Of a DNA stretch of 32,960 bases, positions 16,810-23,976 are shown in pieces. Location of the stretch: the NCBI GenBank assembly GCA_016710635.1, contig JADJVL010000026.1, positions 1 to 32,960 on the forward strand, written 5' to 3'. The translations under genes were made by a program, and so were the position numbers. A model generated the notes under the pieces. It saw nothing but the letters and a program-made list of their open reading frames with translations. It had not been told where the DNA came from and did not search any database. The number at the start of each line of letters is the position of its first letter. Position 1 is the first letter of the stretch. This stretch comes from Holophagaceae bacterium (GTDB taxonomy: Bacteria > Acidobacteriota > Holophagae > Holophagales > Holophagaceae).

Positions 16810-16848
16810 GACGTCTCAATTCTGGACAGAGTCCTGAATCGAGACGTC
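16810..16848. repeat. strong inverted repeat (18-bp stem, 3-nt loop)
   Basis: Left arm 16810-16827 and right arm 16831-16848 pair at 16 of 18 positions around the loop AGA. It lies in a stretch without genes between the SRAP wreck and the beta-like gene. The rest of 16714-17048 shows no convincing gene. Candidate roles: terminator, structured RNA or small mobile repeat. Confidence 0.6.
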
Positions 16849-17048
16849 AAGTTTGCATGGAGTCGGTGGACATGTCCTCGGGCACGGCTAGTAACAGTGA
16901 GTAGTCTCCCCCCCTAGCAAGTGATTCCACGATGGATGGGCAGTCCAGACACAATCGTGAGTGCAAGAACTACGCATAGAAGGGTGCAATATTACTGGAT
17001 GGCACGGAACTGGTTGACTCCCTTTACCCGTTAATATTGGAGGCCGGC

Positions 17049-18086
17049 ATGAGTGTCTTTAGTTACTTCCCCATCCTTCGATGGAAGCAAGGGGAGCAGC
17101 ACGCGGTTCGCAATCTCGCCTCAGGTGATCGAACGAAGATGCTTCCCCTGGTTGAAGTTCAATTCCTTGAACCAGGCTCAGCTCAACCAAAGCTCAAGGC
17201 AACTCTGCAAAAGGCGCAGGCCTCCGGCGCCCCAATTGGCATCGACATTGGTGAGGCCTACAACAGCCGTGTGCCATTGCACGACTTCGCGAACCTCTCC
17301 CTAGGATTTCAGACCGCCGGTCTTCAAGCTTGGCCCGTAGTGCGAGGAGCAGATGCACTCTTCGATATACCTGGTCTGACTCATTTTAAAGGCCAGCCTG
17401 GGTTGGTCCTTCGAATCCTGCCGAACGAGATACGGCTTGCGACTGTCATGACCTTGCTGCCAGCCATCCGGAAAGCATGCGGCAAGAACACCCTTGTCTA
17501 TGTGGTGATCGACCTGGATTCGATTGGTGAGATCGACCTTCAAGCCCTTGCCGGAATGGCTGAACCATTCGTAAAGGACATTCTCGCGAGTGGCTTGGTG
17601 AAGCAGGTCGCTGTCGTAGGAGGTTCCTTCCCCTACTCGCTGATGGGGCTACCTGTAGGTGCTGGGACCATGCTGGAGAGAAAAGAACTCGAGGTGTGGA
17701 AAAAGGTCCGAGCGCTCCCCGGTTGCACTGAGGTTGCCTTTGGTGACTATGCCGTCACCAATCCGAAGCCTCTTGCAGATCTCGACCCAAGAACCATTAA
17801 TCCAGCCGCGGCCATTCGATACACGCAAAAGAATCACTGGTGGTTGCTTAGAGGGTCAGGCATTAGATCGAAGCGGGCTGGCGGGATGAAGCAATACAAC
17901 AGCCTTTGCCAGCTTCTAATCGCTAACGCGAACTATTCAGGGAAGACCTTCAGTTTTGGAGACACGAGATACGACTTTCACGCAAACACGCCAGCAAAAA
18001 CGGGAAATCTAATGACCTGGCGAAGGGATGCAACCAGCCACCATTTGGTATACACGGTCCGGCAGCTGTTAGCTGGCCAGGTGTGA
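17049..18086 (+). CDS. beta family protein (T4 beta / sce7725-like)
   Basis: A 345-residue protein. The ATG at 17049 has a strong GGAGG (17039-17043) 5 nt upstream; a TTG at 17037 in frame would bury that site. The opening YFPILRWKQGEQHAVRNL, then KMLPLVEVQFLE, matches the beta-protein family (named after a phage T4 protein; also called sce7725) as I know it: 'YFP.LRWKQGE..AL' plus 'PLIE'. Internal strands such as PIGIDIGEAY, NTLVYVVIDLDSIG and VKQVAVVGGSFPYS suggest an alpha/beta barrel-like enzyme fold, and the C-terminal part has HWWLLRGSGIRS. The biochemical role of the family is not known. It converges on the sce7726-like gene with an 18-nt 3' overlap; the two families are known as frequent neighbours. 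Confidence 0.85.
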   Translation: MSVFSYFPILRWKQGEQHAVRNLASGDRTKMLPLVEVQFLEPGSAQPKLKATLQKAQASGAPIGIDIGEAYNSRVPLHDFANLSLGFQTAGLQAWPVVRGADALFDIPGLTHFKGQPGLVLRILPNEIRLATVMTLLPAIRKACGKNTLVYVVIDLDSIGEIDLQALAGMAEPFVKDILASGLVKQVAVVGGSFPYSLMGLPVGAGTMLERKELEVWKKVRALPGCTEVAFGDYAVTNPKPLADLDPRTINPAAAIRYTQKNHWWLLRGSGIRSKRAGGMKQYNSLCQLLIANANYSGKTFSFGDTRYDFHANTPAKTGNLMTWRRDATSHHLVYTVRQLLAGQV

Positions 18087-18668
18087 GCGCGGTCGTAAAG
18101 ACTGACGACTCTGCAATGCCGAGATTACTTCTTCACGAATCCGGTCAAAGGGGACAGCCATTGCAATCGCCTGATAGATTGCGCTCCTTGCTGCCTTCGC
18201 CTTCACTACTGGGCCGCTCTGGGACATGAGGAAACCATAAGCTTCATCACGCCACAGGAGGGCGGCAAGGCTTTCCGGGTCTTGCCTGTCATGGCTTACT
18301 GCAGCACGGTACTGGTGCAAGACCACTACACCATCGTCGTCAGCAGCTGCAATCAGGATCCCCCACCATCTTGGCAGCAGAGCCTCAACGTGGTTCACGA
18401 AGGTAATTGTCGTGACGATTGTCAGTGCGTCAAAAACCCGATGGTAGGTGTGCATCTGGCGAGCGAGTCTGTCGAGAGTGTCGAAATCACTCTTGATCTC
18501 AAAACCCAACAAGCGATCAGAAGCCAGGGCAATATCAACCCGAGCAGCGCCATGCTCGACGCCGAGCTCTTCGATTAGGACATCATCTCCTCCGAGGCCC
18601 TTGCTTAGCCAAGAGACGAGCGCGTCACGGATGGACCGCTCGCTCAGCAGTGATGGGGATTGTGCCAT
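18069..18668 (-). CDS. sce7726 family protein, PD-(D/E)XK nuclease-like
   Basis: A 199-residue protein. The pattern EELGVEHGAARVDIALASDRLLGFEIKSDFDTLDRL is the sce7726 signature as I know it and reads as a PD-(D/E)XK nuclease core: Glu33/34, Asp45, Glu57-x-Lys59. It continues with QMHTYHRVFD and LLPRWWGILIA, also family-typical. The start at 18668 (MAQSPSLL) is preferred; an in-frame ATG at 18695 would sit 2 nt from the divergent HTH start and leave no room for either leader. The partner gene (beta-like) is convergent and overlaps by 18 nt. A nuclease activity is inferred from the motif; the substrate is unknown. Confidence 0.85.
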   Translation of the reverse strand: MAQSPSLLSERSIRDALVSWLSKGLGGDDVLIEELGVEHGAARVDIALASDRLLGFEIKSDFDTLDRLARQMHTYHRVFDALTIVTTITFVNHVEALLPRWWGILIAAADDDGVVVLHQYRAAVSHDRQDPESLAALLWRDEAYGFLMSQSGPVVKAKAARSAIYQAIAMAVPFDRIREEVISALQSRQSLRPRSHLAS

Positions 18669-18689
18669 AGCTAAATCATGCCATACACT
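18660..18689 (+). promoter_or_regulatory. candidate promoter for the HTH-ImmA-PIN operon
   Basis: TTGTGC (18660-18665) and TACACT (18684-18689), 18 nt apart, point at a start site about 7 nt downstream, almost on the ATG at 18698. If right, the message is leaderless or nearly so. The boxes overlap the start of the divergent sce7726-like gene, so a regulator here could control both directions. Confidence 0.4.
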
Positions 18690-18697
18690 ATCCATCT

Positions 18698-19054
18698 ATG
18701 CATATTCGGAAACAGCTCACGGATCAGCGGGTGGAGAGCATCCGCCAAGCCCTGTTAAGAAAAATGAGTGCAACTGGGGACAATCAGATGCTCGTATCGA
18801 AGCATACCGGAGTGCCCCAGAGCACCATAAGCCGTTTCCTTGCAGGTAGGGGGAAGAGAGTCTCGAAAAATGTTCTCGAATTATGCAAATATGCTGATTA
18901 TGATCCCTCCAGCAAGCTCCCAGACGGGCTGGAGGAGCGTCGGCTGTCCCACGCGCTTCGATGCGCCATCGGCGATAGTCCTGCCGCCGCTGCGATCCTC
19001 ACCCGAATCGTGGAATCCTTGACCCCTCTGCTCCGCACCTATCAATCAGACTAG
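18698..19054 (+). CDS. HTH (Xre-like) DNA-binding protein
   Basis: A 118-residue protein. Residues about 29-52 (NQMLVSKHTGVPQSTISRFL) form a helix-turn-helix of the Cro/C1 or LacI-like kind, followed by a basic GRGKRVSK. The C-terminal half is helical and may dimerise. The next gene, 25 nt on, encodes an ImmA/IrrE metallopeptidase; a HTH protein next to ImmA is the usual repressor-protease pairing, so this is probably the repressor that the protease cuts. It is divergent from the sce7726-like gene and probably autoregulates from the 43-nt shared region. No Shine-Dalgarno is visible before the ATG. Confidence 0.75.
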   Translation: MHIRKQLTDQRVESIRQALLRKMSATGDNQMLVSKHTGVPQSTISRFLAGRGKRVSKNVLELCKYADYDPSSKLPDGLEERRLSHALRCAIGDSPAAAAILTRIVESLTPLLRTYQSD

Positions 19055-19079
19055 GCCAGACGCCCTTGAGGAGCCTCCA

Positions 19080-20102
19080 ATGACCGCCCCTGCGCTCTCC
19101 GAAGTTTACAAGGGGCTCAAGGAGATCGGCCTCTCCAAGAGCCAGGTTCGGGCAATTCTTCCCGATTGGTGGGGGCCAGAAATAGCTGCCTCTGATGCAG
19201 GCCTATGGGAAACGGCGGTCCTTCTTGGACGGCGCCTTAGTCTCGAGGCTGGCCCTCTGGTTTCGGGAAGGATCGAACCCAGCCCGAGTGTCTCCCGACC
19301 TCACTTCAAGCACACAGCCAGAGTCTCACCCGGCCAACTTCGTCCCGCGTCGATGATTGCATCTGCACTGGCACGAGCCGTCCTCGGAGCCGTGCCCCCC
19401 GGGGCAGCCGTAGGCAGACCCACCGCCAAAGAGCTGAGGGATGGCCTTCTGGAAATCCCGGGCAGTCGGATCGACTTCGATGCCCTTCTGGATTTTGCTT
19501 GGGGTGTGGGAATCCCTGTGATTCCCCTTCCCCACCTCCCAACAGGTGTTCGGAAAATGGACGCTGCAGCGATCAAGATTGACGGCCGTCCGGTCATAAT
19601 TCTGGCCCTCCGGAACAATTCGAAGGCCTGGCTCAGCTTCCTTCTGGCGCATGAGCTGGGCCATATTTGCCTGGGTCATGTCCCAAACAATGGGGCAATT
19701 TTTGAAGGCTCTCTGGCGGACACCACTGAGTTCGATGCCGAGTCACAACTGGACCAACAGGAAAGGGACGCGAATGCATTCGCCCTTGATCTCTTGGGGG
19801 GGAGCCAAGCAGAACAAGAGATCGCCAGATGGAGCCACTCCATGTCTGCAGTGGAGCTCGCGGCAAGGGCGACGGAGAAGGCTCCCGGCATCAGAACAGC
19901 TCCAGGTCATCTAATTCTGCGCCACGGCTTCCTGACGCATAGCTGGGTTGAGGCGCGTCTTGCCTTGAGGTTTCTGACAGACGACTTCGACGCTCAAGCC
20001 GATCTGATTACCCGGATGAACCAGGAGCTCAACACGACCTCCCTGTCCGACGATCTTCAGGAATACATAGAGCAAATCATTGGAGTGGCTCCAGGAAGTT
20101 GA
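19080..20102 (+). CDS. ImmA/IrrE family metallopeptidase
   Basis: A 340-residue zinc protease (COG2856/DUF955 class). The metal site is HELGH (His191, Glu192, His195) in LLAHELGHICLGH, with the third ligand probably Glu228 in QQERDANAFALDLL. The 190 residues ahead of it carry an Ala/Leu-rich domain and the typical SRIDFDALLDFAWGVGIPVIPLPHLP strand. In known cases these enzymes cleave a partner HTH repressor or an antitoxin; here the HTH gene directly upstream and the PIN-like gene directly downstream are the obvious partners. The stop overlaps the downstream TTG start (TTGA). The N-terminal region is longer than in the minimal ImmA proteins. Confidence 0.9.
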   Translation: MTAPALSEVYKGLKEIGLSKSQVRAILPDWWGPEIAASDAGLWETAVLLGRRLSLEAGPLVSGRIEPSPSVSRPHFKHTARVSPGQLRPASMIASALARAVLGAVPPGAAVGRPTAKELRDGLLEIPGSRIDFDALLDFAWGVGIPVIPLPHLPTGVRKMDAAAIKIDGRPVIILALRNNSKAWLSFLLAHELGHICLGHVPNNGAIFEGSLADTTEFDAESQLDQQERDANAFALDLLGGSQAEQEIARWSHSMSAVELAARATEKAPGIRTAPGHLILRHGFLTHSWVEARLALRFLTDDFDAQADLITRMNQELNTTSLSDDLQEYIEQIIGVAPGS

Positions 20103-20731
20103 GGCCACCCTTGCTTCGGGTCTTTGCAGATAACGATGTGCTGCTTGATGCGGCGCACTGGGGTTTTCTGGACTACCTCCCGAGCCTAACTGGAGCCGCT
20201 TGGCAGGACACAACGGTACCCGAGAGTCTTCGCCATCGGACTCGCAAGAAAGACCCTAAGTTGTTCGCCCATCCAACCGTCGCTGGCTACCTATTGCCTC
20301 AGGTGGAACTCACTGCAGAGCATCCTGGAATCGACCTGAACACATTCCGTCGGTTAGAGGGTGAGAACGGGCTGGATGGCGGTGAGGTAATCCTGGTTGC
20401 GGGCTACACGCTGTGGGTCACTCAAGGCGAGGCCCTGTTCCTGACTGGGGACAAACGAGCCCTTCGTGCGTTGGCTCAGCCCCACCTTGCTGATATTGCG
20501 ACACTGCTTCGAGGGAGAGTTTTGTGCAGGGAACACCTCCTCCGACATGTGCTGAACCAAGGGGGGATTGAAGCACTCATGGATGGAGTCAATTTGGCAA
20601 GGGGCCGAGACACTGCGACTGACTGTATTATCCCCTCTCATGGGAAGGCTTCTGAAAGTTCGGTCAGGGATGGGTTAGATTCCTACCTTCGTGCTCTGGC
20701 GCGCGAGACGAACGGTTTGGTCACTCTTTGA
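20099..20731 (+). CDS. PIN-like nuclease domain protein
   Basis: A 210-residue protein read from a TTG at 20099 that overlaps the ImmA stop; no better ATG exists near the conserved start. The order of acidic residues fits a PIN domain: FADNDVLLDAA (Asp11/Asp13), GLDGGEVILVAG (Glu96, Asp93) and FLTGDKRALRAL (Asp118). This predicts a metal-dependent RNase. The C-terminal 60 residues (after REHLLRHVL) have no recognisable motif. In operon position it looks like the effector of a HTH-ImmA-PIN module, with the protease perhaps controlling release. The assignment is by motif only; it is not a VapC of usual length (about 130). Confidence 0.7.
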   Translation: MRPPLLRVFADNDVLLDAAHWGFLDYLPSLTGAAWQDTTVPESLRHRTRKKDPKLFAHPTVAGYLLPQVELTAEHPGIDLNTFRRLEGENGLDGGEVILVAGYTLWVTQGEALFLTGDKRALRALAQPHLADIATLLRGRVLCREHLLRHVLNQGGIEALMDGVNLARGRDTATDCIIPSHGKASESSVRDGLDSYLRALARETNGLVTL

Positions 20732-20740
20732 TCGGCCCGT

Positions 20741-20783
20741 TGGAAGTGTCGGGAGCTCGACCTGGACCTCTGAAACACTTCCA
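20741..20783 (+). terminator. possible terminator after the PIN-like gene
   Basis: A perfect 9-bp inverted repeat (TGGAAGTGT at 20741-20749, ACACTTCCA at 20775-20783) starts 10 nt after the stop codon, with a 25-nt loop. No U-run follows. Confidence 0.35.
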
Positions 20784-20817
20784 TCCCATTTGTCCGACGG
20801 CCTTTCCGACCCTTGCT

Positions 20818-20855
20818 GATTGATTGGTCAGCGCTCTTCAACTGACCAATCAATC
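20818..20855. repeat. perfect 14-bp inverted repeat near the island's right edge
   Basis: GATTGATTGGTCAG (20818-20831) and CTGACCAATCAATC (20842-20855) pair perfectly around a 10-nt loop. It is AT-rich compared with the flanking genome and lies where GC content rises again. It may be a terminator, an operator or an integration-related site. The remainder of 20732-21020 shows no gene. Confidence 0.6.
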
Positions 20856-21020
20856 TGGAACCAGCCCCGACACAGTCTTTGTCAGGTCGTTTGGTCAAAA
20901 GGACGGATTGAATGGCCCCAGACGCCAGTGCCCATTCACCCGACATGGGAGCAGGCGAATCCCCATCCGCTCCGCATCCGGCAAGGCTTCGCGTGGCGCC
21001 CGGACAGGCCGGACCTCCCT

Positions 21021-21254
21021 TCAGCCCTTCAGCAAGGCCGCGATCTCGTCCGAACTGGCCACCCGGCCCTGGAACTTGAGGTGTCCGTCCACCGCGAGGG
21101 CCGGGGTGCTGAGGATGCCCCGGGCGGCCATGACGGCGTGGTCCGAGACCTTCACCACCTGGTGGTCCCCGCCCGCCTGTTCCGCGGCGTGGCGGGCGTG
21201 TCTTTCGAGGGTCTGGCACTTGGCGCAGCCGGGGCCGAAGACTTCGATGAGCAT
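21021..21254 (-). CDS. small thioredoxin-like redox protein
   Basis: A 77-residue thioredoxin-fold protein of the 'redox-active disulfide protein 2' type. It starts MLIEVFGPGCAKCQTLERHA, with the CxxC at Cys10 and Cys13, and keeps the cis-Pro region (GILSTPALAVDG). The length is normal for this family. It is the last gene of an arsR-permease-thioredoxin operon, 8 nt after the permease stop. Small thioredoxins of this kind often accompany DUF318 permeases, probably to reduce a thiol or metalloid substrate or the permease cysteines. The long open frame upstream overlaps the permease and is not coding. Confidence 0.88.
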   Translation of the reverse strand: MLIEVFGPGCAKCQTLERHARHAAEQAGGDHQVVKVSDHAVMAARGILSTPALAVDGHLKFQGRVASSDEIAALLKG

Positions 21255-21262
21255 GGGAGCTC

Positions 21263-22333
21263 CTAGAGGATCGCGTTGAACAGGTAGCCCACGAGCACGA
21301 TGCCAAGGGCGACGACGGCCACGAAGGCCGCGATGAGTCTGGGACGCATGACTTTCCGCAGGATCACCAGCTCCGGCAGGGAGAGCCCGATGACCGACAT
21401 CATGAAGGCGAGGGTGGAACCTAGCGCCGCGCCCTTGCCCAGCAGCGCTTCGACGATGGGCAGCACGCCCGCCGCGTTCGAATAGAGCGGGACGCCCACC
21501 AGCACCGCCAACGGCACGCTGTACCAGGCCCGCGTGCCCAGCAGGCCGGCCATGAGGCTTTCGGGCACATAGCCGTGGATGAAGGCGCCGACGCAGATGC
21601 CCGCCAGGATGTAGGGCCAGACCTTTCCGACGATCTCCCGCACGCCCTGGACGGCCAGGTCGATCCGCAGGGGCAGGGTCAGCCGCTCCTCTTCGACGGT
21701 TCCCGAGGCGGGTGCCTGCAGCGCCTCCTGCACCCAACGCTCCAGGTGCTGCTCCAGCCTCATCCGGCCCAGCACGAGCCCGGAGAGGAAGGCGATGGCC
21801 AATCCAGTCCCCGCGTACAGGAGCGCGATCCTCCAGCCGAACATGGCGAAGAGCATCCCCAGCGCCACCTCGTTGATCATGGGGGCCGCCACCAGGAAGC
21901 TGAAGGTCACCCCCAGGGGCACACCGGCCCGCAGGAAGCCGATGAAGAGCGGCACCGCGGAGCAGGAGCAGAAGGGCGTGAGGATCCCGAACAGCGCCGC
22001 CAGCCCGTTGCCCACGCCGGCCCGGCGCCGGGAGAGCGCGTCGCGCACCCTGGCCGGGCTCACGAAGGACTGGAGGAAGGTCACGATGAAGACCACCAGC
22101 GTGAGGAGCAGCAGGACCTTCGGCGTGTCGTAGAAGAGGAAGGCCACCGCCGCGCCCAGATGCGACTCAGGGGCGAGGCCCAGCAGTCCGAAGGCCAGCA
22201 GCTCCGACAGGCGCTGGAGCACGGCGTAGAGCCCCACCCAGAGCGGCAGCGCCAGCAGGAGCCAGCCGCCCCGCCGCAGGAAGGAGCGTGGCGCCGGCGC
22301 CTGGGCCGGGGCGAGGACGGAGCCTTCAGGCAC
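21263..22333 (-). CDS. DUF318/ArsP-family permease
   Basis: A 356-residue membrane protein with about eight helices. The family signature is clear: GILTPFCSCSAVPLFIGFLRAGVPLG (Cys122, Cys124), then FLVAAPMINEVALG, repeated in the second half by VPLYSNAAGVLPIVEALLGKG and STLAFMMSVIGLSLPELVIL. ArsP members export trivalent organoarsenicals; others in DUF318 have unknown substrates. The start codon overlaps the 3' end of the arsR-like gene by 8 nt, and a small thioredoxin follows, so all three are one operon. Metalloid efflux is the best inference; no arsenate reductase or arsB is present. Confidence 0.9.
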   Translation of the reverse strand: MPEGSVLAPAQAPAPRSFLRRGGWLLLALPLWVGLYAVLQRLSELLAFGLLGLAPESHLGAAVAFLFYDTPKVLLLLTLVVFIVTFLQSFVSPARVRDALSRRRAGVGNGLAALFGILTPFCSCSAVPLFIGFLRAGVPLGVTFSFLVAAPMINEVALGMLFAMFGWRIALLYAGTGLAIAFLSGLVLGRMRLEQHLERWVQEALQAPASGTVEEERLTLPLRIDLAVQGVREIVGKVWPYILAGICVGAFIHGYVPESLMAGLLGTRAWYSVPLAVLVGVPLYSNAAGVLPIVEALLGKGAALGSTLAFMMSVIGLSLPELVILRKVMRPRLIAAFVAVVALGIVLVGYLFNAIL

Positions 22334-22721
22334 GGTGGGCTCCGCGCTTGGCGGTCCTGGGCGCGCCCTTCGGGCAGGGGATCGGCAAGGGCAGTTGCTG
22401 CACCGTGTCGGCCCTGGACCGGTCGGCCTGGACGATCGTCAGGCCTGCCGCCTCCGCCAGCACGGCCTTCTGGAGCCGCGAAGCGGCCTTCCCGCGGAGG
22501 AGGGAGACGAAGACCCAGCGGCCTTCCTTCCGCTCCTGGACGAAGCCCGCCTGGCGCAGGTCGCGGAGGGCCTCGGACACCGAGGACTGGGCGACCTGGA
22601 GGGTCTCCGCCACCTGACACACGCACAGCTCCCCCGAGCCCAGCAGCGCCAGGACGCGAAGCCGCAGGGGGTGGGACAGGGCCTTGAGCCGGTCCACCAA
22701 GGTGCGGAGTTCCTGGTCCAT
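22326..22721 (-). CDS. ArsR/SmtB-family metalloregulator
   Basis: A 131-residue winged-helix repressor. ALSHPLRLRVLALLGSGELCVCQVAETLQVAQSSVSEALRDLRQAGFV is the ArsR DNA-binding core, with the As(III)-type thiol site in helix alpha3 (ELCVCQ: Cys33, Cys35). A further Cys116 lies in an unusual basic, Pro-rich tail (PIPCPKGAPRTAKRG) and could complete a three-thiol site. It heads the operon with the DUF318 permease and thioredoxin and overlaps the permease by 8 nt. It is expected to repress its own operon and to release on thiophilic metalloid binding. Confidence 0.92.
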   Translation of the reverse strand: MDQELRTLVDRLKALSHPLRLRVLALLGSGELCVCQVAETLQVAQSSVSEALRDLRQAGFVQERKEGRWVFVSLLRGKAASRLQKAVLAEAAGLTIVQADRSRADTVQQLPLPIPCPKGAPRTAKRGAHRA

Positions 22722-22830
22722 GGAAAGCGCCTCCCATCCCCGCGGCGCCGCGCTCCGGCATCACCGGACCAGGGCCACACGGCGCGGGACCCGTTCTCGG
22801 CAGCGTCCCCGTAGACCCATCATGGGCCGC

Positions 22831-22855
22831 TTCATTTCGGGATATTCCGAATTGA
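22831..22855 (-). promoter_or_regulatory. candidate ArsR operator
   Basis: TTCGG-GATATT-CCGAA (22836-22851), extendable to ATTTCGG/CCGAATT with one mismatch, is the only AT-containing dyad in the 161-nt gap before the arsR-like gene. It lies about 115 nt upstream of the start. Promoter boxes are not clear. Confidence 0.35.
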
Positions 22856-22882
22856 GGAATCGATCACAGGCTGGACGACCCC

Positions 22883-23941
22883 TCAGGCCCAGCGGAACCG
22901 CTTCACCGCCAGCCCGAAGCACAGGGCCGCCCACACGGCCACGACGACCAGGCCGACGGCGTGGCCCGCCAGGCCGTCCCCGTCGTTGAACACGGCCCGC
23001 AGGGCCTTCAGGAAGGGCGAAAGGGGCAGGACGATGACCGCCTGCTGCAGCCACTTCGGCGCGGCGTCGAGGGTGAAGTAGACGCCGCTGAGGAACATCA
23101 TGGGGAAGAAGAGCAGGTTCGAGATCGCCGCATAGGTCTCGCTGGTCTCGGCGAAGCTGGAGAGGGCGAAGCCCATGGCCATGAAGCAGGCGGTGCCCAG
23201 CACCATCACCAGGGTGAGCAGCAGGTAGGAGCCCTCGTTGACGATGCCGAAGACGAAGCGGCCGATGAGGAGCAGGAAGACGGTCTGGATGAGGGTGACG
23301 GTGAGGCGGTGCAGGACCTGCCCCAGGAGGAAGATCCACTTGGGCAGGGGCGTCACCGCCAGGCGGCGGAACTTCCCCTTCTCCCGATAGCTCACATTCA
23401 CCATGCCCACCGCGAAGAGGCCCATGCTCATGAGGTTCATGCCCAGCAGGCCCGGAAGGAGGAAGGCCGCGTAGTTGGCGGACTTGGCGTGGCCGGGGCT
23501 TTCCATGGAGACGGGGATGAGCGTGGGCATGGGCTGGCCCCGCAATTGGGACTGGGAGACGAGGAAGGCCTGCTGCACCACCTGGGCGGTCATCTGGCCC
23601 TGGGCCACGAGGTAGCTGTTCACCTTCATGCGGAAGCCCTCGGCGGTGGGCTCGACCTGCACGGCGGTCTCCCCCCGACTCCACCGGGCCTCCGCCTCCG
23701 CCGGCGACATGGGGAGCAGCCGGGTGGGGAACTGGGCCAGGGCCTTCAGCAGCGCTTCGTCCTTGGCCTGCGCCTGCGCCGGCTGCACCCACACCACGCT
23801 GAGCTTCGGTGTGTCCCCGCCCTTGAAGATCAGGCCGAAGCCCAGGAGCATCAGCACCGGGAACGCGAAGGTCCAGAACATGGCCGCCCGGTCGCGGGCG
23901 TAGAGCTTCCACTCCATGAGGAACTGGCGCCAGAGCAGCAT
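22883..23941 (-). CDS. ABC-2 type exporter permease (second system)
   Basis: A 352-residue membrane subunit. The ATG at 23941 (MLLWRQFLMEWKLYARDRAAMFWTF) gives the usual cytoplasmic N-terminus before the first helix (FAFPVLMLLGFGLIF). An extracytoplasmic part (about 45-170) precedes five helices, including FLLPGLLGMNLMSMGLFAVGM, the family-typical YREKGKFRRLAVTPL loop, LIQTVFLLLIGRFVFG, LVMVLGTACFMAMGFALSSF and FFPMMFLSGVYF. That is the DrrB/NodJ/YadH-like ABC-2 layout. It lies 35 nt after the stop of its ATPase. Substrate unknown. Confidence 0.9.
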   Translation of the reverse strand: MLLWRQFLMEWKLYARDRAAMFWTFAFPVLMLLGFGLIFKGGDTPKLSVVWVQPAQAQAKDEALLKALAQFPTRLLPMSPAEAEARWSRGETAVQVEPTAEGFRMKVNSYLVAQGQMTAQVVQQAFLVSQSQLRGQPMPTLIPVSMESPGHAKSANYAAFLLPGLLGMNLMSMGLFAVGMVNVSYREKGKFRRLAVTPLPKWIFLLGQVLHRLTVTLIQTVFLLLIGRFVFGIVNEGSYLLLTLVMVLGTACFMAMGFALSSFAETSETYAAISNLLFFPMMFLSGVYFTLDAAPKWLQQAVIVLPLSPFLKALRAVFNDGDGLAGHAVGLVVVAVWAALCFGLAVKRFRWA

Positions 23942-23976
23942 GGGATCGACTCCTGAAAGGACTTGGGGGTTCGGAT

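Noticed and set aside
17014..17037. TTGACT ... TAATAT as promoter of the beta-like gene
   Set aside because: The spacing is only 12 nt, too short for a sigma-70 promoter.
21255..21737. N-terminal extension of the thioredoxin-like frame into the permease gene
   Set aside because: The extension is Arg/Gly/Ala-rich shadow sequence; the thioredoxin fold starts exactly at the ATG at 21254.
22816..22826. CCCAT-C-ATGGG palindrome before the arsR-like gene as a terminator
   Set aside because: A 1-nt loop is not possible, and there is no U-run.
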